From the NCBI GenBank assembly GCA_014773175.1, contig VXCM01001272.1:1-64000 (forward strand): a stretch of DNA of 64,000 nucleotides. The letters are read 5' to 3'. Origin of the DNA: Lucifuga dentata (taxonomy: Eukaryota; Chordata; Actinopteri; Ophidiiformes; Bythitidae). The translations under genes and the position numbers were made by a program. Shown in pieces: positions 1 to 12,698 of this stretch. How positions within the stretch are numbered: the first letter of the stretch is position 1; every line of letters starts with the position of its first letter. A model generated the notes under the pieces. It saw only the letters and a program-made list of their open reading frames with translations, made no database searches and was not told where the DNA came from.

Positions 1-79
1 GATGGAGGCAGATGATTCGCTGTGGTGACCCCTGAAGGGAAGGCCGAAAGGAAAAGAAGAAGAAGAAGAAGAAGAAGAA
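1..79 (+). mobile_element. 3' end of RTE-type LINE with (GAA)n tail
   Basis: The window opens inside the 3' terminus of a non-LTR retrotransposon. In the correct frame it reads RQMIRCGDP then stop, then a short 3' UTR (aagggaaggccgaaagg) and an (AGA)n tail. The same end recurs on the minus strand at 62688-62855, differing at about one position over the shared 55 bp or so. The 5' part lies outside the window. The (GAA)-type tail and this C-terminus are typical of RTE-clade LINEs in fish. Confidence 0.8.
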
Positions 80-826
80 GTATGTGCCTTTGGGGTCCTG
101 TGGCTTTTTGTGACCTGGGCAGATAGGGAAAATGCTAAGATGCTGGCTTTGGTGACATATCATGGCTGTCACTAATATTCCCATTTCAGTTCTTGTCCAC
201 CTCACCTCCTTCAACCTCCTTATTCTTTGGTTAGGCCCCATGCTATTGGGGGCACCACAAACCCGCTGACATGACCTTCTCAATTCCAGCTTGATCATAC
301 AGCCACTTTGCAAATGCAAACACATATACATATCAACGTACACATACATTGGCTACAACATAAGCTCCGATAGATTGCTATGTGGAAAGGTTAGGGAATG
401 CGTCTGTCTCTTTATTTCCTCTTCTTCTTTAAGAAACATGCTATGCTGGAGGAAAGGCAAAAAGAGTGACATCATTTGGAGAACTCCTCTGTCCCTCTGG
501 CCTCTCCCCATTCTGACTGACCCGAAGTGCCAAAGGGTCATTTTGTAAAAGCCCTAAAAGCTACAGAGGGTGGAGGTCAGGGGTTTGCCCAAGGAAGAGG
601 ACAATGGTCTGAATGCTCCTACACATAGCTGCCTGGCTGACCTCCTCATTCACCCTCCACTNCCACCCCCATCTCCAGAGAACCATCAAAGTGTCGCAGG
701 GACTTTCCGCATGTTGCAGACTGCTGTTCATAACCATGCATTTGGCCTCAACCATTAGCCCTGAACTGAGATAAGAAGGCTTAAAGCAAGGTTATAATCC
801 ATAATCCACTCCTTATCAAAGCAAGC

Positions 827-876
<50 letters not shown>

Positions 877-1455
877 TAAGTCAGTAAGAGTGAGCGGGTG
901 TGTTGGGTGATGAGGCTTAGGATGCACTTGACTGCAAAAGTGAAGAGGGTAAGGATGGAGGCTGGGCAGAGGGTTAGGGGCTAAAGGCTAAGAAGTGGGA
1001 GGGGCTGGTCCAAGGGCAAAAGGAATAAATGGGAGGAGGGCCTGGAGGGGCACAGATGTTAGTTGCCGTTGAGGCTGTCATCTCGAAGTCCCAGTGGCAG
1101 CTGGCATTGTTTAATGCACGGATGATGGGGGGACGGGGTGATGGGNTGGGGGAAGCAGGCTTTCATAGACCCGCCAGCTATGTCACATGTGCATATGTCA
1201 AATGCATACTGCCAGGACACGGCTTACATGCCTGCTACAAAATCCATTAATCCCTTGAGACCTTGTGTTTATGTGCATATGTGTGTGTGTGTGTGTGCAA
1301 AGGCAAGTCAAAGAATGTGCATATGTGAATGTTGTTTTAACAACCAGTTAAGAGAGAAAATTTTAAAAAATGGAAGTAAGTGAAAAGTAGAGCAGATTCA
1401 AGATCAAGTCAGGGGGTGGAAGCTCCATCTTGGATATTTATATGTTTTTGTTCAC
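80..1455 (-). other. gse1: Part of a gse1 intron (left edge of window)
   Basis: This is the sequence 3' of the 1456-1658 exon on the gse1 strand. I looked for the next conserved GSE1 exon (after WRNEGRQ in the protein) in all minus-strand frames and do not see it. The stretch contains a (CT)n repeat at 830-873, purine-rich DNA around 900-1050, and single Ns at 662 and 1146. The intron therefore continues beyond the window. Confidence 0.75.
830..873. repeat. (CT)n microsatellite
   Basis: Uninterrupted CT tract of about 44 bp in a gse1 intron. Confidence 0.95.
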
Positions 1456-1658
1456 CTGACGTCCTTCGTTCCTCCAGAGGCCGTTGCTGGTCTTGGTTGG
1501 AGCAATAGTTACTACAGGAGGGGTGTTTGGCACACTATGGCCCGCTGGGGGTACCAGGACGGGGCCAAGGGGACCCCTCTTGGGTGTGCTGACCGGAGAG
1601 TTGTGGTTGGTGGCTGGGGAGGACACTGGAGACGATTCACTGCTGATGGAGGATGCAG
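1456..1658 (-). CDS. gse1: gse1 coding exon (second coding exon in window)
   Basis: This is an internal coding exon of a gse1 orthologue, read from 1658 down to 1456. On the minus strand a long pyrimidine tract ends in tttttccag, followed by CTGCATCC; the exon ends GGACGTCAG before the donor gtgaac. It has 203 bp. With the single G carried over from the upstream exon it encodes 68 residues, starting [10 protein letters not shown], with [11 protein letters not shown] and [17 protein letters not shown], and ending LWRNEGRQ in phase 0. Vertebrate GSE1 has the same Ser/Pro-rich segment directly after its EEPRG motif, which is the basis for the name. The known protein is a nuclear subunit associated with LSD1/CoREST/HDAC corepressor complexes. 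This segment is predicted to be disordered and has no catalytic residues. The next downstream exon is not in the window. Whether this is the only fish copy or one of two cannot be told here. Confidence 0.93.
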
Positions 1659-1803
1659 CTGGAAAAAGACAGAGACAAACCAAAAATGAAAACAAAGAAA
1701 GACCATGGCTGCTAATAGCATGTGCTGCACTAATTTGTAAATCTAACAATGCTATGATCCTCTATCTTCTCAGCTAGGCATAAAAGGGGTAGTAGCACTA
1801 CAA

Positions 1804-1808
<5 letters not shown>

Positions 1809-1843
<35 letters not shown>
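1809..1843. repeat. (AC)n microsatellite
   Basis: Uninterrupted AC tract about 150 bases upstream of the 1456-1658 exon on the gse1 strand. Confidence 0.95.
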
Positions 1844-1845
<2 letters not shown>

Positions 1846-4800
1846 ACCAGTTGGATGGGCCCTAAGCACTATTACATAGCAATCAGGATCAGGATGAGCA
1901 GTCCTGTGAGAGTCACACAGTCTCGACATACAGGATACATACAAGTGCACATATGCGCACAGACACACACAGAACACTGTTAAAGAGTGGAACAGCCATG
2001 CTGAATGTATACAGTCAGTTGCATGTACAACTACACATAGAACCCCCCCACCCCCACGCTCCGCTCTACCACCCACACCCACATACAGCAGGTGGTGAGG
2101 AGTTGGCCCAATGAGCTTCACTACTTTGCTGTGCTGTGGCACATTAACAAAGCCCTCCAGGGAAACCCTGTAGTGCAGGGTCACGGTCTGGTCAACCCCC
2201 CCCGTTCCCGTGTTCTCATATCATATGCTCACATTCACACATATGACTGCAGTCTCATCATTTCAACATTTACACTCCTGGTCTTTTACAGTATATGCTA
2301 CTCCTGGGTTTTTACAACTGTACTGTCTCTTCTTTTTTCGTTAGTCTTCCTTAATTTTACCATTCACTCTCTTTTTGTTTTGACATGTACATTATGTCTC
2401 TCCTTTTATTTCCCCTCATCTACTCCCCTGCCTCCACCTCTTCTCCTCTGACATTATAGGGTGCTGAATGTCTCTTCAGATGAAGCGCGCCATTAGACAG
2501 TCAAACTGGGTCACAACCCTCTCAGTGGGACGCACACATCAGTGCTGCAGCAAGGACAGCAAAGATGTGCGCCAGAGATGTGTGCATATATGTATGTACG
2601 TGCACAAGTGAGTGCATGTATGCTTCTATGAGCTTACATGAAACCACATTAAAAAAAGCAGTTGAAACCTCATGCCAGGTTTAGGTTTACTTCCTCTTCA
2701 GTTATCACCATCAGAACATCGACAACCACAGATCACTGCTCAACTGAAATGTCTCCCATGCTTCGGTTTCCACGGCAACATAAGCTAACAGACAATGCCA
2801 ATTTATGGTAGGACCAGTCAGGATATTGACTGATTTTAAACACCTCATTCTGACTAATACCACTAAATAATGGAAAGAATCAATAAAGGCAGCAAGGTGA
2901 CGGTCTAGAGAAATCTGAAAATCTATGTGTGAGTAGAGATGGGGTGGTGGTGGTGGTGGGGGAGCAAGAAGAAAAAAAAATATATGTGAGAAAAGACAGT
3001 GATGATACATGTGAGGTGAGACATAAAAATGAAAAATGATAGGAGATAGGGAGTGATTGGGAATAAACCAAGTGAGAAAGTGCAAAAGAGGTGCGAGGTG
3101 AGGCGAGAGATGGAGAGGAAAGGGAGGTGTAGATAGAGAGAGATAAGGGGTGCAGATGGGTGAGTGGGTGGCAGCGATAGGGTGGGGTGTGCGGGGTATA
3201 TCTTGTCTGCACAATGGCAATTAGTGGNCCCCCCACCACCACCTCAGAGAGCCATTACTCTCCCCTGCAAGACTAGGCCAATCAATAGCAGCCCACTCAG
3301 CCTGGGGAACAGTGCTACACTTAATACAGCTCTACTGTCACAGCCTATTCACTCATCACACACACACACGCATACATACACAAGAATGGTGGGGACAAAG
3401 ACTGCTTGAGGGAGGGAAGAGGTGCAGAGAAAGAGGAGGGGGGTTGGTCACAATAATCCTGAACTGCTAAGCAACAGACCTCTACTGCATCTCTATTTCT
3501 CTCTTCCCATCTCCTGCCTCCACCCTCTTCTTCCGCCTCCTCCTTTCCACATAGAAGCAGAGCAGACTGGAGAAGAGGCAGGGCAGACTAAATAATTAAG
3601 AGAGCAGGAGGAGAAGCAGGTGAGGGGAAGAGGGAAATAAAAGAGACAAGGGCCATCTACCAATGTCTTTATTCTCTTCTTGCAGCTTGCTGAATCTGTG
3701 TACACTCCGAGGCGTCCTTCCTCCACACATACACACACAAAACACAAACAGCTATTATTCCTTGACCATTCCCTCCTCCCACTCTCTAACAACACCCCAC
3801 CCACCACCTCCTCGTACACCCTAATTCCCCTTCCTTCTGTTCTTCAAACATGCTGTGTGCTGACCAGACAAATCTGTCAAACTCACCAAACAATTTTCAA
3901 AAACACATTTACAATACTTACATCTGCTGAGGGCTCAGGAAAATGTCTGAGAGGGTGGTTACACATCTGCATACATGTGTGCTGTATGCATTTATCTGTA
4001 TGCACATCCATGTATGTTTCCTTTTATCTTTCTGTTTGAAACACAGATAGTCACAGGCGCCTCCTTAAGCTTCTTTTTCAAAGCCATCATCTCTCATCCA
4101 AGATTTCCCTATCTTCCTTCTAGTAATTTCCATACCAATTCCTCTTTCCTCCCCTCCAATGCATTGCCCTGCTGTGATTTGGTATCCATAGGACAAAAAT
4201 CATATAGGAGGCATGTGATTGACACCAAAATGGTGTTATTTCTGCCATATGCTCCTCCCTTTCCATCTATGCAGTTAGAAGATGGCCACACATGCTGGCC
4301 CTGTGGGGAGGTAGAGGAGGCAGCAGAGGAGGAGTGAAGCACAGCCGTTGTCCCCCAGAGTCTGAAATAGGCTCATCAGCTCTCGACCTGCACTTCATTA
4401 GCTGTACTGATTGTCACTTACTTAGTGTGTATGTGTGTGTGTGCTGATGGGGTCAGCGGCAGGAGGGAGAGGGGGGNTAGAGAGAGAGAAAGAAAGAGCA
4501 AATGAGAGAGAGAGAGAAAAGAGAGAGTGCTGTCTCAGTCCCAAGCTGTGTGTGATTAATGTGAAGCTCCTTTCTCGATCGCCTCCTCTATTACCAGTCC
4601 CACTCTCCCAGACTGCCTCCACACTTGACCGCTCAAGCTGAGCCACGTGCACACACGCACACACAAAAGATACAACCATCACCAGCAGCAAACAAACAAA
4701 CCAAGCTGTGGTCAAAGGCTGTGGCCAAGCATCTCTGCGTAGCCGGCACCTTTTACTTCAGCTGTTGACCCAATCAAAAAGCCAAAAAAGTCATCGTAGC

Positions 4801-5747
4801 TGCTCAGCAGTCTGCTTCATTCAGTGGGGAAAAGTCCAGCAGCTTCAGCAATGAATCCCGCTGGATCATTAAGCCTTGAAAGACAACACTACACAACAAC
4901 ATTACAACATCGCCAAATGGCCCCGACCAAGCCCTCGCTACTGCCACCACCACCGAAGCCTCTGCCAAAACAGCCTCGCCAGCTCCATCCGTGCTAGGCA
5001 GAAGGTGCTCTTCTCTACCCCGCCAACACACCCACACCACCTCTCCTCCTCCCAGCACGCATTACAACAACATCAGCACTTAATTAAACAGTCCATTTCA
5101 CACCTGGTGTGCATAGCAGTGCCCAGCCAACCCTGCATCCATATGCCACCCCACCAGCATGCACTTGCACAAGCCTCAACACGTGCTCTCTCACACACAC
5201 ACTCACACATGCACATACACACACGGTAACCACTGACGCCCACAAACACAACACACACCTGCTACTACAGTCTTGGCCATGCACTGACAACACAACACAA
5301 AGCCTGTAATCTGCATCACTGAATGGGGGGAGGGGAGGCACAGTGTGTGTTGCTGTGCCAGAGAGGGAAAGGAAGACGGTACAAGATGGCAGAGAGAAAT
5401 AAGAGGAGCAGTCCTGTGTGCCTTCTGCTAACTGTATATTATGTTTAACTGCTGGGTTGCTACTGAAGTGTTGTAACAGGTGTAAGGTTACTGTGTATGA
5501 AGACAGACACACTGACAGAGAGCTCTACATGAAGACAGACAGACAGACAGAGACAGCAGGAAACCAATTGAGCTTGTTTGTGAGTGTTTCAGGGACAGTC
5601 ACACCCTGAGGGGTTTTGCCTTGAAATAACACACGCACACACACACGCACACAGAGCGCAGCAAGGCTGTGTGAGCTCCAGGCAGGCTCCAGATGGAGAG
5701 GTCAGAGACACACTGCCCTGCTGTCCCAGCATGCTCTGGGCTCCCAG

Positions 5748-5768
5748 AAACAAGGGGAGCCTCTGGCC

Positions 5769-5802
<34 letters not shown>

Positions 5803-5834
5803 GCATATACACNAAACAAGGGGAGCCTCTGGCC

Positions 5835-5868
<34 letters not shown>

Positions 5869-5878
5869 GCATATACAC
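5748..5878. repeat. Perfect 65-bp duplication around single N (5813)
   Basis: 5748-5812 and 5814-5878 are identical over 65 bp, including the exact length of the enclosed CA repeat, with one N between them. A true tandem duplication would be expected to differ in microsatellite length, so this is read as an unmerged contig overlap. Confidence 0.93.
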
Positions 5879-7639
5879 AAAATCTGAGAAATGCCACAGC
5901 TTTTTGCAAATCTACTCATTACTTCAGATTCCTCTTTTTCCATCCAGTTCATTCCCTTCATCTAGTATCTCTGATTGTCTGCCTCTTCGTCCTATTCCCA
6001 GGCATTAAACAGTGTGCTACAGTTGGTATGAACCCAGACAGGAAATTCTGGTGCTGGGTATGTGTGAGAGGAAACAAGCAAGCAGATTAAACCCAGATCT
6101 GACTAATTAATCAGATATCAGCAGACCTACCTTTTTGAAAATGTGTTTGTGTTTGTGTGTGTGTGTGCGTATATATTGCATGAGACCTGCAATGTGTATT
6201 CATGCAAGTGTACATTTTCTGAGAATGTGTCTCTTTTATGCTGCTCTAACACTCATTATCCATCACCTCCTCTCTTCAGTGCAGCACTCAGTGCACAGAG
6301 CTATTCATTATATTTGCCACAGACAACTGACAATGTTGGTGTGTGAGTGTGTGTGTGTGCGTGTTTGTGAGAAGAACAGCAACTGTGCTCAGAGTCTTTA
6401 ATTGTTCAGCAGCCGGTGGCAGTGATACCAATACACAAACCTAACTAATTCCTGTAGGCCTTAGGACACTGAGTCATGACACTTCATATATACTTAATGT
6501 ATGAACCGGTTACAGAGAAAATGCGAGTCAGAGACAGAGGTTAAGTCAAAGTAGCTAATGAAAGGACAGCAGGCTACAACCTAGGAGGAATCAAAAGGCT
6601 TACGCAGTTGCAATGACAACTGTTTGCGTGTGTGTGTGTGTGTGTGTGCTGCCTATAAATACAGGCTCTGCAGACAGAGACGTGTTTGGAGCTCTAGGGC
6701 CTACATGCTGCCTTGCCCACCCCAGAGCCGGTGCTCCTAACTCGGACAGAGTTGCCCCTTATGCCTGATGGCTGACTCACCCACACATCACTGCCTACAC
6801 TAGCCAGACAGCACAGTCAGCAGGCCTCAAATAACAAAGGGGCGTTTTGTGCTTTTAAAAATTATGGTGGAGCTTTATCAGACAGGATCTGGTGTCTGTA
6901 TGATGATCTGGTGATTGTATGACACAGACTGGACCTCTGTGCCTCTATAGATCATACACCACAAATAGAGCAACTCACACTCATATTTACCTTGTAATTC
7001 AATGATAAATTTAAAAAGCAGAAGTATAAAAATGTTATGCAAAGAACACAGTTCTCATGTTCTCCGTCTGCACCTGACAAAAGATTTTCAAGGGAAAAAT
7101 GAGTCCATGGCTGGCAGGGTAGAGGGAGTGAAGAGGGATGAAGAGGAGAAGGATTGACGGAGAAGTGAGGAGAGAATGGACTGAGCGCCCGCTTCCATGG
7201 GTAATAAATCATTTGCAGGGTTCTGGGTCCCAGACCGTGGTGGGCTGGGGAATAAGGTATCCAGGGACAGCTAGGAAGGAGGGGACCATCTGATTTAAGG
7301 GCCAGAGCAGGGGTGGACAGCTGGGGTAGCTAGGCCTCTCTGCAGCGAAGACACAGAACCACACATACACTCTGTGCACACAAAAAAACACACATAATAA
7401 ACTCCAGAAGCAGACTCAGAACTGTTTTCTTGTTTGTATTGATGCCTGTGTATGTGTGCAAGGAAGTGTAAAGCCTGAATATGACTCTGTGTCTTGAAGT
7501 GTGTAAACATGCCTGGACATTATGCACAGATGTTTACAACTTACATACTTGCATATTTAAGTGCGTTGGGACCAGTTTTGCATTCACAAAACATACAGAA
7601 AATTCCTCACAAAGACATTTTTTGAAAGCGAATCTTCAG

Positions 7640-7735
7640 CCTTAAAAGGGATAATTCAGATATTTTGACATGTTATGAGTTTCTAACTAATAGTGGTCAA
7701 TAACCACCTGATTCTAATTTCATATTCATACTATC
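7640..7735. mobile_element. Possible degraded MITE end
   Basis: The sequence ttaaaagggataattcagat followed by attttgacatg resembles the terminus of a common teleost MITE (ttaaagggatagttc...). The partner end is not seen. Confidence 0.25.
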
Positions 7736-8729
7736 ATAGGATGGAGTTCAAAAAGATGGGAATTCAACTGCATGCCATACATACCTGTATGTAGACACTG
7801 ACAATGAGGTATGTCTGAAGGGGAATAGAGTGCTAACATACACACAATGGCAAACACACATGCATTCACATAAGCACACCCAAGCATACATGCTCTCACA
7901 CAACACATTAAGTGGGTCAGTTAGAGTGGCTCCTCTCCATCAGTGTCTCCAGGGACACCAGCTAATTCAATCCTGCGTAGATATCACTCCATTGCTATTA
8001 GCAGTTCTGAACTCAGCTCCACATACTGACAATTGAATGTGCATGCACACACACACATAACACCGCAAACACATCAGTGCATCTATATCCCCCATCCCAC
8101 TCACTAAAAGGGTGAAGACGGCCGACTATACTGCCAAAGTGTGAAGCTTTTTCTGTTTTGTATTTATTTAGCAGGGGTGTAATGACACCCCTATAATCTT
8201 AGCTATAAATGTTGTTTGCTCCACACCAGACTGCAGGAGTATGTTTGATATTACCACAATACTCTGAGCAAAAACAAATATTATGTGAAACAAAACAGAT
8301 ATTATGCCAAATATTAATGCCACTTAAAATATAATACACTAACTCTAACCTCAAATAAGCCAAAACTGAAACAAAATAACAAACAGAAAGAGTTTAACAA
8401 TCAGTTCACATCTGTGCAAAATTTCTCATTAGAACATCCTTAGGGTAAAGTGCATCTTATGGTGTACAGTTTGTCTGCACAATAGTGAGCTCACCAAGGC
8501 TCACTAGTGGATAAAGCTGACAGCTACTATCCTTGCAACCTATAATGATCACTGTCAAAGTGAAAATGCCACTCTGACTGTAACTTCTTAGATATTAGAC
8601 CAGAACTGCAATCACAAACAACAGTTTCAGTGCAAAACAATATTCATTGGACAACGTGCGTATGATAATGCATATTGTCCGATTTGTGTGAATGTCACAA
8701 CCCCTTCTGTGCAGGCGATGCGTCGTTAC

Positions 8730-8924
8730 CTCGAGGTTCTTCAGCCTGTTTAGCCAGTTTACGGAGGGCTGCAGCGAATCCGGAGTGAGCCGACTGGGTT
8801 GCTGGGCTTCCATTGGCTACAGAACCGTTAAGAGGAGACGGGGTAAGGGGGCTGACAGTCGCCGTGGTACGGGTCGCTGTGGAGATCATTCCTAACGATG
8901 GTGATTTTGGCTCATGGCTCATGC
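8730..8924 (-). CDS. gse1: gse1 exon carrying the start codon (N-terminus)
   Basis: Read from 8924 down to 8730. The acceptor is ttgtccatttctag followed by GC ATG AGC; the donor is CCTCGAG before gtaacg. Coding starts at 8922 and runs for 64 codons plus one base. The protein begins [12 protein letters not shown] and ends [16 protein letters not shown], which matches the conserved start of vertebrate GSE1. The mammalian protein has MKG in front, supplied by the preceding exon; here the two bases GC before the ATG are exactly what a phase-1 upstream exon would need. If the upstream exon is non-coding, this ATG (G at -3) is the start codon. The phase-1 donor matches the next exon at 1658-1456 and would give EEPR then AASS. 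The [14 protein letters not shown] segment is a short amphipathic helix; the rest is Ser/Thr/Pro-rich. Intron lengths are about 7.07 kb downstream and about 16 kb upstream if the CpG-island exon is used. Confidence 0.94.
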
Positions 8925-9050
8925 CTAGAAATGGACAAAAAGGGGAAAGAATGGGTAAGGTTTCAAATTGAACAAAACACAGTTCAATCTGTCAGTCATT
9001 ACTGAACTCTCAGTATAGATCAACCTGTAAAGAAAAGTATTTCGCATCTT

Positions 9051-9105
9051 TAGGGGTTTGAATTTAGGGGTTTGAAAGGGTTTGAATTAGAGTTTTGAAT
9101 TCATA
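9051..9105. repeat. Short imperfect tandem repeat
   Basis: The unit ggggtttgaattta recurs with variation (aggggtttgaaagggtttgaa and so on) within about 55 bp, about 130 bases upstream of the gse1 start-codon exon on the minus strand. Confidence 0.7.
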
Positions 9106-9506
9106 GCTGTTTCCTTGTTCACTGAGAAGCAGGGGAGAGTCTGAAAGCAGTTTGTGACAGCTGGGCGGATGGGGATTGGCGATGTGAGGGACAGATGAGC
9201 TTTGGCCATAGCTTAGGGTCAGAGGTGAGAGGCTAAGAGGGCAGGTCACCCTTCCCTTGCTGCAAGGGGTCTAGTCTGGCTGTGTGTGTCTGCCAGAGGT
9301 CTCAGAGTATCCACAACACCTCTGCTGAGCATGCTCAGACACACAACAATGGCAAAATTGTTTTACTGGCAACATACAGTATTACATTACACGTTAAAAC
9401 CTACCAATAACCAAACACAAGTAACCCCTCCAATGCTCTCCCTATTAAAATGGAATAAATTAGCAGCTTCCAATTTCTCTGGCGTCCCCATAAAACTCGT
9501 ATAATT

Positions 9507-9548
9507 AAAAAAAAAAAAAAAAAAAANAAAAAAAAAAAAAAAAAAAAA
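9507..9548. repeat. Poly-A tract with single N (9527)
   Basis: About 40 consecutive A with one N inside; the length is not reliable. Confidence 0.9.
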
Positions 9549-9826
9549 CCTCTTTTATCCATATTGTGCTTCACAGAATGAATCCTGCATCCCAGAAATA
9601 AGGCAAGAGGAACATAAAAACACTGCAAGAGGGAAAAATGAAATGAAATGCTTCAGAAACTACCAGCCATGATTTGTACCATGCGTTTTGAATACACTGT
9701 GGCATATCTTAAGTTGTGACTCTTGAGACTTAGCATAAGAAGAAACGTGTAAACTTTCAGTTCAAGAAAGAAGAAAAATAAATAAAAATGTGCAAAGAGA
9801 CAAAAAGTCACTCAACAGCAGCAATG

Positions 9827-9844
9827 AAAAAAAAAAAAAANATA

Positions 9845-9876
<32 letters not shown>

Positions 9877-9877
9877 T
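9827..9877. repeat. Poly-A, N, (AT)n, poly-T
   Basis: A14, one N at 9841, an AT run, then T7. Self-complementary AT-rich tract. Confidence 0.85.
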
Positions 9878-10324
9878 AGCCATATATTTGGTTCTGTCAC
9901 TTTTTAATACTACCACAATACCTTAAATTCAATTCTGCTATATTTTTTATCTGTCACAAATCTTTATTTAAGTTATCACGGGAACATTAAATAGTGTGCA
10001 GATTCTACTTTTGCTTTGACTATTTCCCACTTTATGCTGCACCTGTTGAAAGCTTTCGGGATTTCCAAGCATCTTTCCTTTTACTCTCAAGTTTGCCTTT
10101 CTGTTTCTAACCTCAGATTTATAATATAGAGCTCAATGGAGGCTGGAGGAGTAGAAGGTGTAGAGGGCTTGCAACGGCTGTCTCTTTCCTTCCTGTGTGT
10201 GTGTGTGTGTGTGTGTGTGCGTGGTGAAAGGTGACACCGCGATGACAGCCCCTTGGTCAGTGGAATCCCTAAATGCCAGAACGGTGTGTGATAGCCCTAT
10301 GTGCTAGGGCACTACATGTGTGTG

Positions 10325-10326
<2 letters not shown>

Positions 10327-10384
<58 letters not shown>
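10327..10384. repeat. (CA)29 microsatellite
   Basis: 58 bp of uninterrupted CA, among the longest in the window. Confidence 0.96.
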
Positions 10385-10385
<1 letters not shown>

Positions 10386-10798
10386 GCAAATACACAGCAG
10401 ATGATGCAAAAACCTGCCAATCAACATTCAAAGTCAGTTTTTCAGCTAAAACAACAACCTCCACAAAAAACTCACGAACACACTCACTGAATGGAAACTG
10501 CTTGCTAACTGAATAGCAACAGCACAATTAGGAGTAGGAGTTATATCTGGGTTTACCCTAGAGGCTGTGAGAGCTAAAAAAATAAATAAATAAAAGATCA
10601 TGTTCCCTCCTGAGAAGAGAGCAGAGGCATGGCACCCTGTGTGTGTGAGTGGACACACAGAGGTAAGTCAGGCATGAGAGAGTGAATAACATTCACACCT
10701 CTGGGTTGTCCTGCGTGTAACCTCCTAGTTACCCAGTGTACTCCAAGTGAACCCAGCACACAATTAATAATGGAATCAACAATGAATACTGTCTGAAC

Positions 10799-10801
<3 letters not shown>

Positions 10802-10837
<36 letters not shown>

Positions 10838-10854
10838 ACACACACACACACACA
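10802..10854. repeat. (CA)n microsatellite with one interruption
   Basis: CA tract with a single CATA interruption near 10831. Confidence 0.95.
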
Positions 10855-11223
10855 AGTGTCATTGAGAAACAGGCAAACAAGCAAAACCACACAGCAACTG
10901 CCCTGTTCAGTATTGGGACTTTGTCAACACACTAGAATATTGCTCCACCAACTAAAGAGTGCTGAGCATGCACGAAGAACTTTATCAGGGCAAAAAGAAA
11001 ATAAGAGCACTACAGAGATAGAGCATTAATTAAGTACTCACATATACACAACCACAGCACAAAAAGAGGCACAGCCATTGAGACAGGAGACCAATAAGTA
11101 CGTAGCATGACAAATATAAACAAAGACACACATCATGAGGTCTGGTTCACGATCTCCTGCAGAGTAGCACAGATTAAGGAGAAAAAAAAAAAAGAAAAAA
11201 AAAACGTGGCCAGAGCTCCTTAC

Positions 11224-11257
11224 TGCACAAAGGAGTGGAGACGCTTGGATCTCCCAT
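11224..11257 (-). CDS. Candidate alternative gse1 first coding exon (short N-terminus)
   Basis: On the minus strand an ATG in a near-perfect Kozak context (gcagccATGG, ATG at 11257-11255) opens an 11-codon frame, MGDPSVSTPLC plus one base. It is followed by the donor-like GCA before gtaagg at 11223. The one-base overhang (phase 1) joins in frame with GC ATG AGC of the 8924-8730 exon, which would give MGDPSVSTPLC-S-MSHEPK. The exon would be about 2.3 kb upstream of the start-codon exon. Sequence further upstream on the minus strand (11290-11420) has scattered CpGs and CT/GA-rich DNA, compatible with a minor promoter. Weak points are that the donor lacks G at -1, that an 11-codon frame easily arises by chance, and that mammalian GSE1 begins with a different MKG exon. 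Confidence 0.3.
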
Positions 11258-11420
11258 GGCTGCATCTTCACATTGAGCCCAGCCCAGCACACACCGGCAG
11301 CCACCGACAGGACACACACCATCTTCCTGCTCCCCTCTCTCGCTCTCCTTCTCTCTATCTCCTCTCGCCCAGCCACCCTCCCTCCTTGCCTGGCTTCCTG
11401 TCTCTCGCGCTGCCGCTCAC
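11257..11420 (-). promoter_or_regulatory. Moderately CpG-rich stretch upstream of the alternative exon
   Basis: This stretch is GC-rich relative to its surroundings and has a handful of CpGs (caccggcagccaccgac, tctcgcgctgccgctc). It also has long CT/GA-rich runs. It lies directly upstream, on the minus strand, of the candidate short coding exon at 11257-11224. It could be its 5' UTR or promoter, or simply a GC-rich intronic patch. Confidence 0.2.
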
Positions 11421-12588
11421 AAAGACCGTTTAGAGCTTATCTAACAAAGCAACACACCACACACACACACACACCGCCTATCTCTCCTCTCCTCGCTCCA
11501 GCTCTCTCTCACTCTCTCTAAGTGAGAAAACAGAAATTCTTAGCCTAGCAGCTGCTGCTATGTCACATGACCTCATCCCCCCCCGTACTCTCCCTTACTC
11601 TCTCACTCCTCCTCCTCCTCCCCTTTCAACCTATAATTCCTCAGCCATTTGTAGATAACAGACACAGGCATGCATGTCCTGCCAAGGCAAGCTGGAGGAG
11701 GGGAGGAGAGGAGGAGGAGGGCTGCTCAGCCGGTCACCACATCTGACCCCATTGGTGGGGAGTGACAGGCTGTTTGTGTGTGTGTGTGTGTGTGTGTTTG
11801 GGTTGGGGGTAGGTCAAATATGTGAGATGCCCTTCCCTTCTTGACACAGGGAAAAAGAGAGAGAGGGAAAAAGAGACAGATGAGAAAAGAGGAAGAAAGA
11901 AAGAGGGGACATGTCTTGGCCTGCGTCAAGCACTACAGCAGAAGAGAGAAAACCTTTTGTGTCAGACAATATTCCTCGATTCATTTCAATGACATTTATT
12001 GGCATGATTTTTATATAAACAATGGCACGGTAACAACATTAACAACTGTATGCTAACAATGCTAAACAAAACATCCTTTACCATTATGCAAAAACAAGGA
12101 AGTCATACCAAAAGAACTTGAATCGTCAAACCTTCACACTACACACACGCACACAAGCTACATACATTATCAAAGGCAATACAAGAAGGAGATGTTATCA
12201 GGGTGGAGAAGAATAATGTGTAATAGCGTTTAGGGTGGAGGACTCAGGAAAGGTAAAAGCGTGGGTTTGACTTCCCCTCTGTTCATCAGACTGCCATTGC
12301 AGGGGTGTGAATGAGTCGTTTCTTTAGTCATTTCCTCCTTCTGTCACTCACTAGTTTTCTCATTACATTAAGGGAGCCAGAGAGAGAGACAGAGAGAGAG
12401 AGAGAAGAAATGAAAGAGAAAGAAGAGAGAGAGGGCTGACAGGGAGAGAGGAATTATCTTCGGGGTAAAGCTACATGGCGGCTAGCACTGTGCCAAAAGG
12501 ACGCCTCTCAACAAAGATCCTTTCTATTTCTCAGGTCATGGTCTGGATCCCCTGAGAAAACACAGGACCACCAGTCTCTCTGTCTCTG

Positions 12589-12594
<6 letters not shown>

Positions 12595-12632
<38 letters not shown>

Positions 12633-12666
12633 CCCTCCTGTTCAGCTTCACCAAGAGCANTCTCTG

Positions 12667-12698
<32 letters not shown>

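Larger units (their letters stand above)
1659..8729 (-). other. gse1: gse1 intron between the two coding exons (7.07 kb)
   Basis: The intron is bounded by donor gtaacg (8729) and acceptor ttccag (1659) on the minus strand. It holds many CA/GT tracts (for example 1809-1843 and 5769-5870), purine-rich runs around 2940-3180 and 4475-4530, a 65-bp duplication at an N (5748-5878), and a possible degraded MITE end near 7640. I see no other coding exon. Open frames here are made of repeats (HTHTHT, VCVCVC, RERERE). Confidence 0.8.

Noticed and set aside
5748..5878. Direct repeats with a short spacer, superficially like tandem genes or a CRISPR-type array
   Set aside because: Only two copies, spacer is a single N, and the same pattern recurs at six other Ns; explained by assembly.
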